Of a DNA stretch of 64,000 nucleotides, positions 44,602 through 53,353 are shown in pieces. The translations under genes were made by a program, and so were the position numbers. Source of the stretch: Vibrio astriarenae (GTDB lineage: Bacteria > Pseudomonadota > Gammaproteobacteria > Enterobacterales > Vibrionaceae); contig NZ_CP047476.1 in the NCBI RefSeq assembly GCF_010587385.1, positions 620,001 to 684,000 of the forward strand, in the 5' to 3' direction. A model generated the notes under the pieces. That model saw only the letters and a list, made by a program, of their open reading frames with translations. It had not been told where the DNA came from and searched no databases. Position 1 is the stretch's first letter. Each line of letters opens with the position of its first letter.

Positions 44602-44606
44602 GCGTG

Positions 44607-45728
44607 TTAGGCTTGCACACTGATATTTGTCTCTGGCACGCAACAGCATGCCAGGGCAAAACCTTGCACTTTCTCGTCGTCGGTAATGGCAGGTGCATCA
44701 GGTTGCTTCACCTGCCCTTCTGTCACTTTGACTTTACACGCACCGCATAAGCCTGAGCGGCAACTACTGCGCATTTTAACCCCTTGAGCTTCCGCTTGGT
44801 TAAGCAAAGGATCTCGATTGTTACCCTCTATCTCAACACCATCAATTACAATGGTGAGTTGGCTGACCTGAACAGCTTCAAGCTCTTGGTCTCGATAGTG
44901 TACTGGCTCCTGATACTCAAGCACTTCGACTTCGGCCCCCGCCTCAATGACACCTTCGTTCAACGCTCTCACATTTTGTCCGAAAAACACCTGGCCAAAC
45001 TCATTAGCTCTGAATTTACCCAATGTCTTTAGTGGCTCACGATTCGCTCGTTTCTTTCCTGAGTTTGTCTCTATTGTGGTAAGAATACAGCGCTCGCATG
45101 GCTTCATCACTTCAAACTCAACGTCACCCACTTTAAATCTTTTCCAGCTATCCTCAGCAAACGCTTCTGTACCGGAAACGACAATATTGGGCCTAAATTG
45201 AGCCATTTTATGCACTTCTGTACTTCGGGCATTCAGTGCATCTAACGAGGCTTGAGAAATAATCAGCAGCGGGTATCCATCAGCAAAACTCACGTTGTGT
45301 CCGAGTTTTTCTCTTAACCGATTAGAGTCTTGCCCAGTGTATAAAAGCGCTACCTGCTCTTCGAGTAAGTCACTAAACCACTCGTCAGCCACATCATCAA
45401 CGGTATACGCGGTAAACGAGTCACTCCATACCACAGCTTCCGTTGGCTGCATCTTAAAGTTTGCATACTCTAGATGAAGCGACTCCTTTCCGGGATAAGT
45501 CAGCACAAGGCCTGTCGATGTTAACGCCGCCTTAACCAGCACCAGCTGCGGATATTTTCTGGCGGTCACCATGACACCGTCTGAAGTAGCTAGCATCAAT
45601 CGTCGGTCAAAGGATAACCCCTGTTTTTCAACCCACGCACTCGATAGCTCAATGCCACGAATCGATTTTATGGGGTAGACATGAATACCAGATAAGGTCG
45701 CTGGTGATGTTTGCTGTGGTTGAGTCAT
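44607..45728 (-). CDS. ycbX: MOSC-domain protein with C-terminal 2Fe-2S ferredoxin (YcbX-like)
   Basis: A 373-residue molybdenum-cofactor sulfurase-type protein. The MOSC_N beta-barrel ('IHVYPIKSIRGIELSSAWV') and MOSC domain (key Cys in 'KPCERCILTTIE') are followed by a plant-type ferredoxin domain with 'SSCRSGLCGACKVKV' and a late 'CC'. This is the YcbX architecture. E. coli YcbX detoxifies N-hydroxylated base analogues together with a reductase. The ATG at 45728 gives the usual start. Confidence 0.9.
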   Translation of the reverse strand: MTQPQQTSPATLSGIHVYPIKSIRGIELSSAWVEKQGLSFDRRLMLATSDGVMVTARKYPQLVLVKAALTSTGLVLTYPGKESLHLEYANFKMQPTEAVVWSDSFTAYTVDDVADEWFSDLLEEQVALLYTGQDSNRLREKLGHNVSFADGYPLLIISQASLDALNARSTEVHKMAQFRPNIVVSGTEAFAEDSWKRFKVGDVEFEVMKPCERCILTTIETNSGKKRANREPLKTLGKFRANEFGQVFFGQNVRALNEGVIEAGAEVEVLEYQEPVHYRDQELEAVQVSQLTIVIDGVEIEGNNRDPLLNQAEAQGVKMRSSCRSGLCGACKVKVTEGQVKQPDAPAITDDEKVQGFALACCCVPETNISVQA

Positions 45729-45879
45729 TGTGGTTGTCCATTTATTCCTTTGATACATAAACGCTATCACCAACCTGGAAGTATCTCAACAAAGTAAGCC
45801 ACTCTCTCTGTTACCAGCTTGAAGAATAAGCGGTTTCTGCTAACTCTTTATTAAGACATTTATTTTTTGGAGACTTTAG

Positions 45880-46044
45880 ATGGAATCAAACAAGCTGCTA
45901 ATGATCATTATTTGCTTACTCCTTCCTCCGGTGGGCGTATTCATCAAGTTTGGGTTGGGTACCACCTTCCTTATCAACCTTGTTTTGACGCTGTTCTTTT
46001 TTGTGCCTGGCATGGTGCATGCGCTATGGCTTGTCTTAAAGTAA
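45880..46044 (+). CDS. yqaE: YqaE/Pmp3-family small membrane protein
   Basis: A 54-residue protein with two membrane helices (about 6-27 and 30-50). 'LLPPVGVFIKFGLGTTFLIN' is the Pmp3/UPF0057 signature. These small proteolipids are stress-induced and affect membrane potential in yeast; the bacterial role is unclear. The ATG has GGAG 7 nt upstream. The frame is short and easily missed, but motif and ribosome site make it convincing. It lies between the MOSC gene and pyrC. Confidence 0.9.
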   Translation: MESNKLLMIIICLLLPPVGVFIKFGLGTTFLINLVLTLFFFVPGMVHALWLVLK

Positions 46045-46101
46045 GGGGGTGGTTTTAAAATAGGTGATTGATTTTAAAATAAGCATTTAGACACGAATCG
46101 T

Positions 46102-46130
46102 TTGTCAATTTAGCGCATTTCCTCTATCAT
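46102..46130 (+). promoter_or_regulatory. pyrC promoter
   Basis: TTGTCA (46102-46107) and TATCAT (46125-46130) are 17 bp apart. The start would be near the pyrimidine-rich CCTGTCGCC at 46131-46139, as in enteric pyrC promoters where start-site choice responds to CTP/GTP. Confidence 0.7.
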
Positions 46131-46135
46131 CCTGT

Positions 46136-46165
46136 CGCCTAAACGTAACCGTTTGCGTTTAGGCG
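46136..46165 (+). promoter_or_regulatory. pyrC leader hairpin
   Basis: Perfect 10-bp arms CGCCTAAACG and CGTTTAGGCG have a 10-nt loop at the very 5' end of the predicted mRNA. The PurR-like box overlaps it. Confidence 0.6.
46143..46158 (+). promoter_or_regulatory. PurR-like operator of pyrC
   Basis: ACGTAACCGTTTGCGT differs from the palindrome ACGCAAACGTTTGCGT at two of 16 positions. It lies just downstream of the predicted start site. PurR control of pyrC is established in E. coli. Confidence 0.7.
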
Positions 46166-46197
46166 CTAAACCAACAAATTTGCGGTGGGAGCGCTTT

Positions 46198-47226
46198 ATG
46201 ACAACGATTACCATTACTCGTCCAGACGACTGGCATGTTCACCTACGTGACGGTGAAGTATTAAAAGATACAGTTCGCGATATCAGCCGCTACAATGGCC
46301 GCGCACTGATTATGCCTAACACTATCCCACCAGTAACCAATACTGAAATGGCGCTAGCGTACCGTGAGCGCATCATGGCGGAAAAGCCTAGCGAGCAGTT
46401 TGAGCCACTTATGGCTCTATACCTAACTGACAACACAACACCTGAAGAAATTCGCAAAGCAAAAGCAAGTGGTAAAGTGGTAGCAGCAAAACTCTACCCT
46501 GCTGGCGCAACAACCAACTCTGATTCAGGTGTAACTTCAGCAAAGAACATCTATCACGTATTTGAAGCCATGCAAGAAGTAGGTATGTTGCTTCTTGTTC
46601 ACGGCGAAGTGACGACTCACGATGTCGATATCTTTGATCGTGAGAAAGAGTTCCTAGATACGGTTCTTGCTCCAATCGTCAATGACTTCCCTAACCTAAA
46701 AATTGTTCTTGAGCACATTACTACAGCTGATGCTGCTGCATTCGTTAAGAACGCCAACGAGAACGTTGCTGCAACGATTACTGCTCACCACCTCATGTAT
46801 AACCGCAACCACATGTTGGTGGGTGGCATCAAACCACACTTCTACTGCTTACCCATTCTAAAGCGCAACACCCACCAGAAAGCACTCGTTGAGGCAGCAA
46901 CAAGTGGTAGCAAGAAGTTCTTCCTAGGTACCGATTCAGCGCCACACGCCAAAGGCATGAAAGAAGCGGCTTGTGGTTGTGCTGGTTCATACACAGCGCA
47001 CGCCGCACTGGAGCTTTATGCAGAAGTGTTTGAGGAAGAGGGCAAGATCGAAAACCTTGAAGCTTTTGCCAGCCACAATGGTCCTGACTTCTACGGTATC
47101 GCTCGCAACACTGACACAGTAACGCTAACTAAAGAAGCGTGGCCTGTGGCTGAATCTATGCCGTTTGGTAATGACGTGGTTGTGCCAATCCGCGGTGGCG
47201 AAGAGATCGAGTGGACCGTTAAGTAA
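46198..47226 (+). CDS. pyrC: Dihydroorotase
   Basis: A 342-residue class II dihydroorotase, the third step of pyrimidine synthesis (carbamoyl-aspartate to dihydroorotate). Zinc ligands are in '[11 protein letters not shown]' (HxH), Lys in '[13 protein letters not shown]', His in 'LVHGEV' and '[10 protein letters not shown]', and Asp in 'FLGTDSAPH'. The ATG at 46198 has GGTGGGAG just upstream. The leader holds a promoter, a PurR-like box and a hairpin. The gene is monocistronic with a strong terminator. Confidence 0.96.
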   Translation: MTTITITRPDDWHVHLRDGEVLKDTVRDISRYNGRALIMPNTIPPVTNTEMALAYRERIMAEKPSEQFEPLMALYLTDNTTPEEIRKAKASGKVVAAKLYPAGATTNSDSGVTSAKNIYHVFEAMQEVGMLLLVHGEVTTHDVDIFDREKEFLDTVLAPIVNDFPNLKIVLEHITTADAAAFVKNANENVAATITAHHLMYNRNHMLVGGIKPHFYCLPILKRNTHQKALVEAATSGSKKFFLGTDSAPHAKGMKEAACGCAGSYTAHAALELYAEVFEEEGKIENLEAFASHNGPDFYGIARNTDTVTLTKEAWPVAESMPFGNDVVVPIRGGEEIEWTVK

Positions 47227-47253
47227 GCCATCTCATCGCACTCGATAATTTGC

Positions 47254-47285
47254 AAAGGGCTTGAGGAGACTCAGGCCCTTTCTCT
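47254..47285 (+). terminator. Intrinsic terminator of pyrC
   Basis: AAAGGGCTTGAG pairs with CTCAGGCCCTTT (one G-U wobble) around GAGA and runs into TCTCTTT. Confidence 0.8.
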
Positions 47286-47294
47286 TTCCACAAA

Positions 47295-47333
47295 AGAAAA
47301 AGCGAAGCAGCAATCAAACTTGCTACCCCGCTT
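47295..47333 (-). terminator. Probable terminator of the LPMO gene
   Basis: On the minus strand, outer AAGCG/CGCTT and inner AGCAA/TTGCT arms are followed by TTTTTC. Confidence 0.6.
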
Positions 47334-47369
47334 AATCAATAAAGACTATGTGCTTTGTTTACACCGAGA

Positions 47370-48854
47370 TTAGCGCCAAACACCCCACTCTCCTGAAGTG
47401 CCTGGTTCTTCGCCTTGTGTCCACCATTGTGCTGTCCAGCTACGGCCACCATGAGTAACAACGTCTCCTTGAACATAGACAGCAGAGGCACTCCAGTCAC
47501 CTTCTGATGGCGGAGGAGTGGTATCGCCCTCACCTTCAACAACAAAGCTGTATACCGTCGTATCGCTACCTTCCGAGTTGCTCACGGTCAAACGGAATGT
47601 CAGTTCATGATCCTGTTGAGCATCAAGCTGTTCAGTATCAATAAGCAGCTCGCTGTATCGGCCGGTCGAGTACTCAACGTGCTCACCGCTTAGCTGTACC
47701 CATTCAACAGAGTCAAATTCGCCAACAGAGTTATTCGGATGAAGGACGACTAGCTCACCATTTTTAATTCTTGCTTCAACAAGATTAGCCAAGGTCATTG
47801 CCGTCACAACCGCTTCCAGATCGTTTGGTGTCTCGTCAGAAACAATCGAAAACTCACCGTAGCCCAAACCGTCTTTTGAGTTGAAGTAGTTTGAGTGCAA
47901 GGCATCTCTAAAGTACATGTAGTGATTCATTTCAGCATGCCAATCACCGACAAATACGTTTCCATCATGAAGCGCGTCATAATAGCCGTTCACCTCTGCA
48001 GCTAGGAGTCGGTCCCAATCACCTGCATTGTCTTCTGTGATCGTCACAGAGAATTCTCCATGCAGTTGTCCTTCAGCATTAAACACCTCGTACTTAACTT
48101 GGTCGCCAAGCTCAGGCGTTGTAAGTTCAACGTCCAAAGGAACAAAACGCTCACCTTTCACCAAATATGGCTCATCTGGGTCAACAGGTGGATTGCCACC
48201 ATCTCCGGTAATCACAATGTCACTACAGTTATAAAAGCCCTCTCCGACAGGATCTTCACGCTGCCAACGGGTATATAGAATGGCGTCACCTGAGCGATCA
48301 GCAGGAATCGTCATCTGCATGCGATACTTTTTCTCACCATCAACGGCAATGTCTCCGTGCTCTGAGATCAGTTCTAGGTCATCCCAGTTAAGCGGCTTGG
48401 TCACATCCACTCCCGGTTTGGTTAGGTATATCTCCCAAAACGAAGGGTTGTGAGGCGCTGTCGCTTGAAAGACATACTCAAAAGTACCTGGGGCGAGCTC
48501 TGTACGCGTCCATTGGGTGTGTTCAATATCTAAACCGCGCTTTTGATGATCGTTTGCTGCACAAAGCGTCCCATCAGGAATGTACTCTTTAACCTTATCA
48601 AAATTATTGTAGTGCGGAGCGGGGATATTGATTGCAACTTCGTTGCGCTGCACAAAAGGGTAAGCTCCCGAAATATCGTACGTTGCTTTACACGCCTCAC
48701 TCTCATGATTTCCAGACCAAAATGAGCCGTCGTTGTAACAGATACTCTGACGTGCTTCTGGGAATATCGCATAGCCGTGTGCATTAGCAGCACTCGGTGA
48801 CAGCACCCAAGCTGCGCCTATGATGATAGATAGATTGGCTTTGTTTACTTTCAT
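47370..48854 (-). CDS. AA10 lytic polysaccharide monooxygenase / chitin-binding protein
   Basis: A 494-residue secreted protein. A signal peptide of 25 residues ends 'AANA' so that the mature protein begins with His (HGYAIFPEARQ), the first ligand of the copper histidine brace. The second His is in 'TAPHNPSFWEIYL', and the axial Phe is in 'EGFYNCSDIVI'. After the AA10 domain (about 26-215) come middle beta-rich domains and a C-terminal CBM5/12 with aromatic residues ('WSASAVYVQGDVV', 'WTAQWWTQGE'). It should cut or bind crystalline chitin outside the cell. Its layout differs in detail from GbpA. The ATG at 48854 has GAGGAC upstream. Confidence 0.92.
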   Translation of the reverse strand: MKVNKANLSIIIGAAWVLSPSAANAHGYAIFPEARQSICYNDGSFWSGNHESEACKATYDISGAYPFVQRNEVAINIPAPHYNNFDKVKEYIPDGTLCAANDHQKRGLDIEHTQWTRTELAPGTFEYVFQATAPHNPSFWEIYLTKPGVDVTKPLNWDDLELISEHGDIAVDGEKKYRMQMTIPADRSGDAILYTRWQREDPVGEGFYNCSDIVITGDGGNPPVDPDEPYLVKGERFVPLDVELTTPELGDQVKYEVFNAEGQLHGEFSVTITEDNAGDWDRLLAAEVNGYYDALHDGNVFVGDWHAEMNHYMYFRDALHSNYFNSKDGLGYGEFSIVSDETPNDLEAVVTAMTLANLVEARIKNGELVVLHPNNSVGEFDSVEWVQLSGEHVEYSTGRYSELLIDTEQLDAQQDHELTFRLTVSNSEGSDTTVYSFVVEGEGDTTPPPSEGDWSASAVYVQGDVVTHGGRSWTAQWWTQGEEPGTSGEWGVWR

Positions 48855-49160
48855 TTTAATTATGTCCTCAACGTTTTGAACCTGATGATGTATCGGTCCT
48901 TTTAAAGAGAGCAAAATTAAATAATTTAACCTTATGAATTTAAAGCCCATTTAGTTGAGGTTCATTCCACAACTCACATGAATAATGTTAAATGTGCCAC
49001 AAAAGATCACTTCAACTTGTTTATTTTCAGTTACACATCCGTTGAAAGCACATCTTTAACATCGTTTGACTTTTTATTTGAATCCGCGTTTGGGACATAT
49101 ACGACGCTTAGCCTGTTCTGGTAACATGAGTATTAGTTAGACTTTGATTTGATTATAGAT

Positions 49161-50114
49161 ATGCCGAAGATAAGTAAAAATGCGGGTGAGGATCAGGCAA
49201 TACTTAATGCCAAGAAACAAGTAGCGATTCACGCTCTAAATGTAGGCATTAACGGAAAGTTGCCGACTAACTCCTATTTCAAAGAGCAACATAATATTGT
49301 TGCGGGCACGATGCAACGTGCTCTCAATCTGCTCAGTGAAAGCGATGCACTATCAACCCGCTCTAAGGGGCATCTCGGACGCATTGTTACTGACATTGAT
49401 GTCGGGTTATGTTGGAACATCGCAAAGCTAAAACCAATTCAATTATTGATGCCTAGCAGTGGTTCGATCGAAATTGACTGCCTGATCAAACACGTTACGA
49501 CTAAGCTTAGTCAACTCAATATCCCCTACTTTATCCATAATCAACCCGGTGCGTTGGAGCGTATTCGCCAAGTGGAGGCGGGTAATAGCGATATTACTCT
49601 TGTGTCAAAAGGAGCGTGTGAACACCCTACTCTGACAGCTCCCACCGGCAGCGTTAAAATCCTTGAACCGAACACTTATTATTGTTTAAAGCGCTTAGTT
49701 ATCGTCTCTAAAATCGATACTAATGCCAAAGATTGGAAAACAGTTGGCATAGACCGACAATCAACCGATCACACAGATTTCACGCTTTGTGAATTTCCTA
49801 GCGGTCATGCGCATCAGTATATTGAGACTGACTTTCGACAAGTTCCTGCTCGCGTACTTCGGGGCGAAATTGACGCTGGGATTTGGCATATTACAGGGAG
49901 TCCAGTACCGCTTTATTTCGCAGGTCTTCAAGCAACAGAAGTGACGCAAGTCACCACGCGCTCAAAACACCAAGCTATTTCAGCAGCAGCATTTATCACC
50001 AACCCCAAACGTCCTGAGCTCAGTTCTCTCCTGAACGAATTGAGAAGTGAAGAAGTCGCTCTTGCGCAAAGCCGTGCTTTTGAATCGGAAGATCCGTATA
50101 ACAAAGCGTTTTAA
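49161..50114 (+). CDS. YhfZ-family transcriptional regulator
   Basis: A 317-residue cytoplasmic regulator. The N-terminal helix-turn-helix (about 20-75; 'LPTNSYFKEQHNIVAGTMQR') is followed by a periplasmic-binding-like effector domain similar to E. coli YhfZ ('LRGEIDAGIWHITG', 'QAISAAAFIT'). It is the only regulator in the 49-57 kb cluster and is convergent with the GlpD-like gene, so it probably controls the cluster. An ATG at 49161 begins the conserved part; an in-frame start at 49149 is also possible. The effector would be expected to be a cluster metabolite. Confidence 0.75.
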   Translation: MPKISKNAGEDQAILNAKKQVAIHALNVGINGKLPTNSYFKEQHNIVAGTMQRALNLLSESDALSTRSKGHLGRIVTDIDVGLCWNIAKLKPIQLLMPSSGSIEIDCLIKHVTTKLSQLNIPYFIHNQPGALERIRQVEAGNSDITLVSKGACEHPTLTAPTGSVKILEPNTYYCLKRLVIVSKIDTNAKDWKTVGIDRQSTDHTDFTLCEFPSGHAHQYIETDFRQVPARVLRGEIDAGIWHITGSPVPLYFAGLQATEVTQVTTRSKHQAISAAAFITNPKRPELSSLLNELRSEEVALAQSRAFESEDPYNKAF

Positions 50115-50119
50115 GCAAA

Positions 50120-50147
50120 AGAAAGCCATGCACACTGCATGGCTTCT
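50120..50147. terminator. Terminator between yhfZ-like and glpD-like genes
   Basis: Perfect 10-bp arms AAGCCATGCA and TGCATGGCTT enclose CAC. The minus-strand side is T-rich (TTTCTTTTGCTT), so it suits glpD best and may work both ways. Confidence 0.82.
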
Positions 50148-50151
50148 AACG

Positions 50152-51849
50152 TTAGCACACGGGATCCATTTCTGGGCGTTCAGTCTTTGTCTTTGACTCA
50201 CGCACCATACTCGGACGGTGGGCAGTGACAAGGGCTCTATACTCTTCAATTTGCCGCGCTTTCTCTTCGTCGCTCCAGTTGAGTAGACCCTGCATCTCCG
50301 TAGCTATCGCCTCGATTTCCAGTAACCCTCCACTCTTATCCCAAAAAAACTCAGAAGTCCTTCGCACCATAAGGTCTGCCAAGCTTGCGGCCGCTTCATT
50401 ACTGATTGAATAAATCACCTCTGCGACCGTAAGACCTCGCATCGATAACCGCTTTTGGTTGCTCTGACTTTTCAGGTACTCATCAGCAACCAAGTGTGCG
50501 TTTTTGCCATACCGCGATGTCCATAGTTCTGACAGTTCTCGTGGCACACCAAGCGCATTCAATTCGGATATGATCTTGTTGGCGCAGTAGTTCTTTCCAT
50601 CCTCTAAGGTGACACCCGCTCCAGACAATATGACCTTGTCATAACGGTAGATATTGACGGATGGTGACAAATACTGACACCTATCATACTTAATGATGTA
50701 ATCCAGCATCTGCTTAGCCATTACCCTGTGGCTAGTGAGTTTTCCTCCGACTATCGAGAACAGCCCTGATTCACTGACCATAATTTGGTGTTCTCTCGGA
50801 GTCTTGCTGTTGTTCAAATCATCTTTGGGCGCGATAAGAGGCCTTAACCCCGCCCATGAGCCAATGACATGTTGCGGTCCGAGCTTAGCCTTTGGCATCA
50901 AGTGATTTGCCACGTTCAACAAGTACTGAATATCAGACTGATCGGGGCACACGTTATCAAGGTCACCTTGATAGGTTGTATCTGTCGTACCGATAAAAAC
51001 GCGATCATCTTGCATTGATGGAATTGGCCATACGACTCTTCCATCATCAGGAGAGCGAGTAAACACAGCTGAATGCAGTGGAAAGTCGCTCTTGCGAAGT
51101 ACAATATGGACGCCTTTCGTCGGTCGTAAAACCTTTGATTTGCTCCGCTCAAAACCAAGAATGTTGTCGCTCCAGGGCCCTGACGCATTGATAATGTAAT
51201 GAGCTTTAAACTGAGCCTCATGTTTCGTCAATTTGTCGATTACTTTTATACCGTCGCACTTGTTATCACTAAACGTCAGCCCTGTTACCTCACAGTGATT
51301 GATGAGCTGTGCTCCGTTTTCACAAGCGGTGCGCATGGTATCAATGGTGATTCTCGAGTCATCGGTCGATACATCATAAAACAGTGCGGCACCATTAAGG
51401 CCTTCACTTCTAAACTGGGGTTGCCGTGCTAGCACCTGAGATTTACTTAGCATCTTATGCCGACGTTTGTTCCAGTTTCCTGACACAAAGTCGTAAAACG
51501 TTAAACCCATGTTGAGAAGCCACTTTTTGTCTGGAGCATCATCGTAAAACATATACAAGAAAGGCTGTAAGCGAGTGAGGTGTGGTGCATGTCTTAGCGC
51601 CATTTCCCTTTCGCGAACCGACTCGGCAACCAAACCGAATTGATAAGTCTCCAAGTAGCGCAACCCGCCGTGAATCAATTTTGACGAACGACTCGATGTG
51701 CCCGCTGCAATATCGTTCTTTTCAACCACAAGCACTTTCATTCCGCGTAGTGATGCATCTTTGGCAATAGCGGCTCCAGTCACACCACATCCGATGACAA
51801 TAATGTCAAAGTGCTGTTTCTGTGTACTGGCTATATTCGCTCTTTTCAT
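50152..51849 (-). CDS. FAD-dependent glycerol-3-phosphate dehydrogenase (GlpD-like)
   Basis: A 565-residue flavoprotein of the GlpD family. 'IGCGVTGAAIAKDASLRG' binds FAD, 'GTSSRSSKLIHGGLRYLE' holds the substrate-binding Arg region, and 'GLRPLIAP' and 'VGGKLTSHR' supply later active-site Arg and Lys. A C-terminal DAO_C domain is present. It oxidises sn-glycerol-3-phosphate to DHAP and passes electrons to quinone at the inner membrane. It is longer than E. coli GlpD (501 residues). The ATG at 51849 overlaps the kinase stop by 3 bases (ATGA) and has GGAG upstream, so it is translationally coupled. It is the last gene of the minus-strand operon and probably an additional copy beside a standard glp locus elsewhere. 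Confidence 0.88.
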   Translation of the reverse strand: MKRANIASTQKQHFDIIVIGCGVTGAAIAKDASLRGMKVLVVEKNDIAAGTSSRSSKLIHGGLRYLETYQFGLVAESVREREMALRHAPHLTRLQPFLYMFYDDAPDKKWLLNMGLTFYDFVSGNWNKRRHKMLSKSQVLARQPQFRSEGLNGAALFYDVSTDDSRITIDTMRTACENGAQLINHCEVTGLTFSDNKCDGIKVIDKLTKHEAQFKAHYIINASGPWSDNILGFERSKSKVLRPTKGVHIVLRKSDFPLHSAVFTRSPDDGRVVWPIPSMQDDRVFIGTTDTTYQGDLDNVCPDQSDIQYLLNVANHLMPKAKLGPQHVIGSWAGLRPLIAPKDDLNNSKTPREHQIMVSESGLFSIVGGKLTSHRVMAKQMLDYIIKYDRCQYLSPSVNIYRYDKVILSGAGVTLEDGKNYCANKIISELNALGVPRELSELWTSRYGKNAHLVADEYLKSQSNQKRLSMRGLTVAEVIYSISNEAAASLADLMVRRTSEFFWDKSGGLLEIEAIATEMQGLLNWSDEEKARQIEEYRALVTAHRPSMVRESKTKTERPEMDPVC

Positions 51850-53339
51850 ACTTTGCTCCAACCGCGTGCGCGTTCAACGGCGACTTTCCACTTGCGATAA
51901 AGCTCTGTCCGTTCTTCTTCAGACATCTGGGGAGAGAAGGTCGTTTTGTTTCTATGAACCGCAAAGGCTTCGTGCTCATTTTTCCACATCGTTGAACCCA
52001 AACCCGCCATAAGTGCTGCACCAAGACTGGTGGCCTCAACGTTTCTTGGTCGAACAACCTCGACACCCAACTGATCAGCTTGAAATTGAACGAGTAGATC
52101 ATTTTGCGAAGCACCACCATCAACCGAAATGCTCTTCACATCGTATCCAGAGATGTTTTCCATCTCTTCGATAAAGTCTCTGACTGAATACACTATTCCT
52201 TCAAGAGTCGCTCTAACAACGTGGCTGCGCTTTGTCCCGGGAGTTATCCCAAGTAAAGCTCCACGAGCAAAAGAATCCCAATAAGGTGCGGAAAGCCCGG
52301 TTAAAGCAGGCACAAAATAAACATCTCCATTGTCAGGCACTTTTTGCGCAACTGACTCTGATTCTTTGGAAGAGTCGATTATTTTTAATCCGTCTCTCAA
52401 CCATTGAACCGCCGAACCTGTGCACCCTGCATAACCTTCTAACGCATAATGTGTAACGCCATCTTTTCGCCATGCTATCTGGCAACAAACACCACTCGAT
52501 GGTTCGATGATCGGTTGGTCACCAATTAACATATCAAGGAAGGTTCCAGTACCATGGGTACACTTGATCATGCCTGGCTCTGTGCAACCCTGGGCAAACA
52601 GTGCGGCATGCTGATCAGCAATAACACCGCAGATGGGGATGCTTCCTCCAATTACATTTTCATCCGTAAATGCGATGACACCCGAGTCATCACAGACTTC
52701 TGGGAAAAGTGACAGTGGCAGGTTTAGAGCACTCAACCACTCTTCATACCATTGATTATTAATAAGATCATAACTACCGGTTACGGAGGCATTAGATGCA
52801 CTGATTACATGACTAGCGCCACCTGTGAGGCGATAAATAATCCACGAGTCCACCGTACCGAACGCTAGCTTGCCTTCGTCAGCTTTCTTTCTTAGAGCTG
52901 CGCTGTCATTTAACATCCACTCTAAGCTTAAAGAAGAATAAACCGGAGCTATAGGCCAGCCAGTTCTAGAATAAACTTCATCGCCCCACACAGACGAGAG
53001 CTCTTCTGCCCTCTTTGCTGTACGCGTATCTTGCCATACGATTGCTCTGGGTGCCGCTTCCCCAGTCTCTTTGTCCCACAGAACCGTAGTCGCCCTTTGG
53101 TTGGTAATCCCGATGCATGAAATGTCATTTAACCGCAATTCAAGCGCCTTTAACGCCTGATTGACCATCTTCTTCGTCGCATCCCAAATTTCATTTGGAT
53201 CTTGTTCTACTCGGTCCGGTGAAGGAGTGTAATTTGGAAACTCAGTATATGCCTGAGATAGGATATGGCATCGGTGATTATATATGATCGCTCTAATGCC
53301 CGTCGTTCCCGCGTCAATAACTAGTATTTTCTTTTCCAT
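51846..53339 (-). CDS. GlpK-like FGGY-family kinase with altered substrate site
   Basis: A 497-residue FGGY kinase closest in pattern to glycerol kinase: 'DAGTTGIRAIIYN' (phosphate loop), 'GITNQRATTVLWDKETG', 'GTVDSWIIYRLTGG', 'GVIADQHAALFAQG' with the catalytic-base Asp242, and 'PALTGLSAPYWDSFARGA'. Compared with E. coli GlpK, the glycerol-binding Glu84 position is Ala83 (NQRATT instead of NQRETT) and the Tyr135 position is Val133, while Arg, Trp102, Asp242 and the Phe in 'GTGTF' are kept. It may therefore phosphorylate a glycerol derivative or bind glycerol weakly. The gene follows the membrane protein by 14 bp and overlaps the glpD-like gene. Confidence 0.85.
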   Translation of the reverse strand: MEKKILVIDAGTTGIRAIIYNHRCHILSQAYTEFPNYTPSPDRVEQDPNEIWDATKKMVNQALKALELRLNDISCIGITNQRATTVLWDKETGEAAPRAIVWQDTRTAKRAEELSSVWGDEVYSRTGWPIAPVYSSLSLEWMLNDSAALRKKADEGKLAFGTVDSWIIYRLTGGASHVISASNASVTGSYDLINNQWYEEWLSALNLPLSLFPEVCDDSGVIAFTDENVIGGSIPICGVIADQHAALFAQGCTEPGMIKCTHGTGTFLDMLIGDQPIIEPSSGVCCQIAWRKDGVTHYALEGYAGCTGSAVQWLRDGLKIIDSSKESESVAQKVPDNGDVYFVPALTGLSAPYWDSFARGALLGITPGTKRSHVVRATLEGIVYSVRDFIEEMENISGYDVKSISVDGGASQNDLLVQFQADQLGVEVVRPRNVEATSLGAALMAGLGSTMWKNEHEAFAVHRNKTTFSPQMSEEERTELYRKWKVAVERARGWSKV

Positions 53340-53353
53340 GATTAACTCCTTAA

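Noticed and set aside
45867..46058. 63-residue frame overlapping the YqaE gene
   Set aside because: The real frame is the one at 45880-46044, which has the ribosome site and Pmp3 signature.
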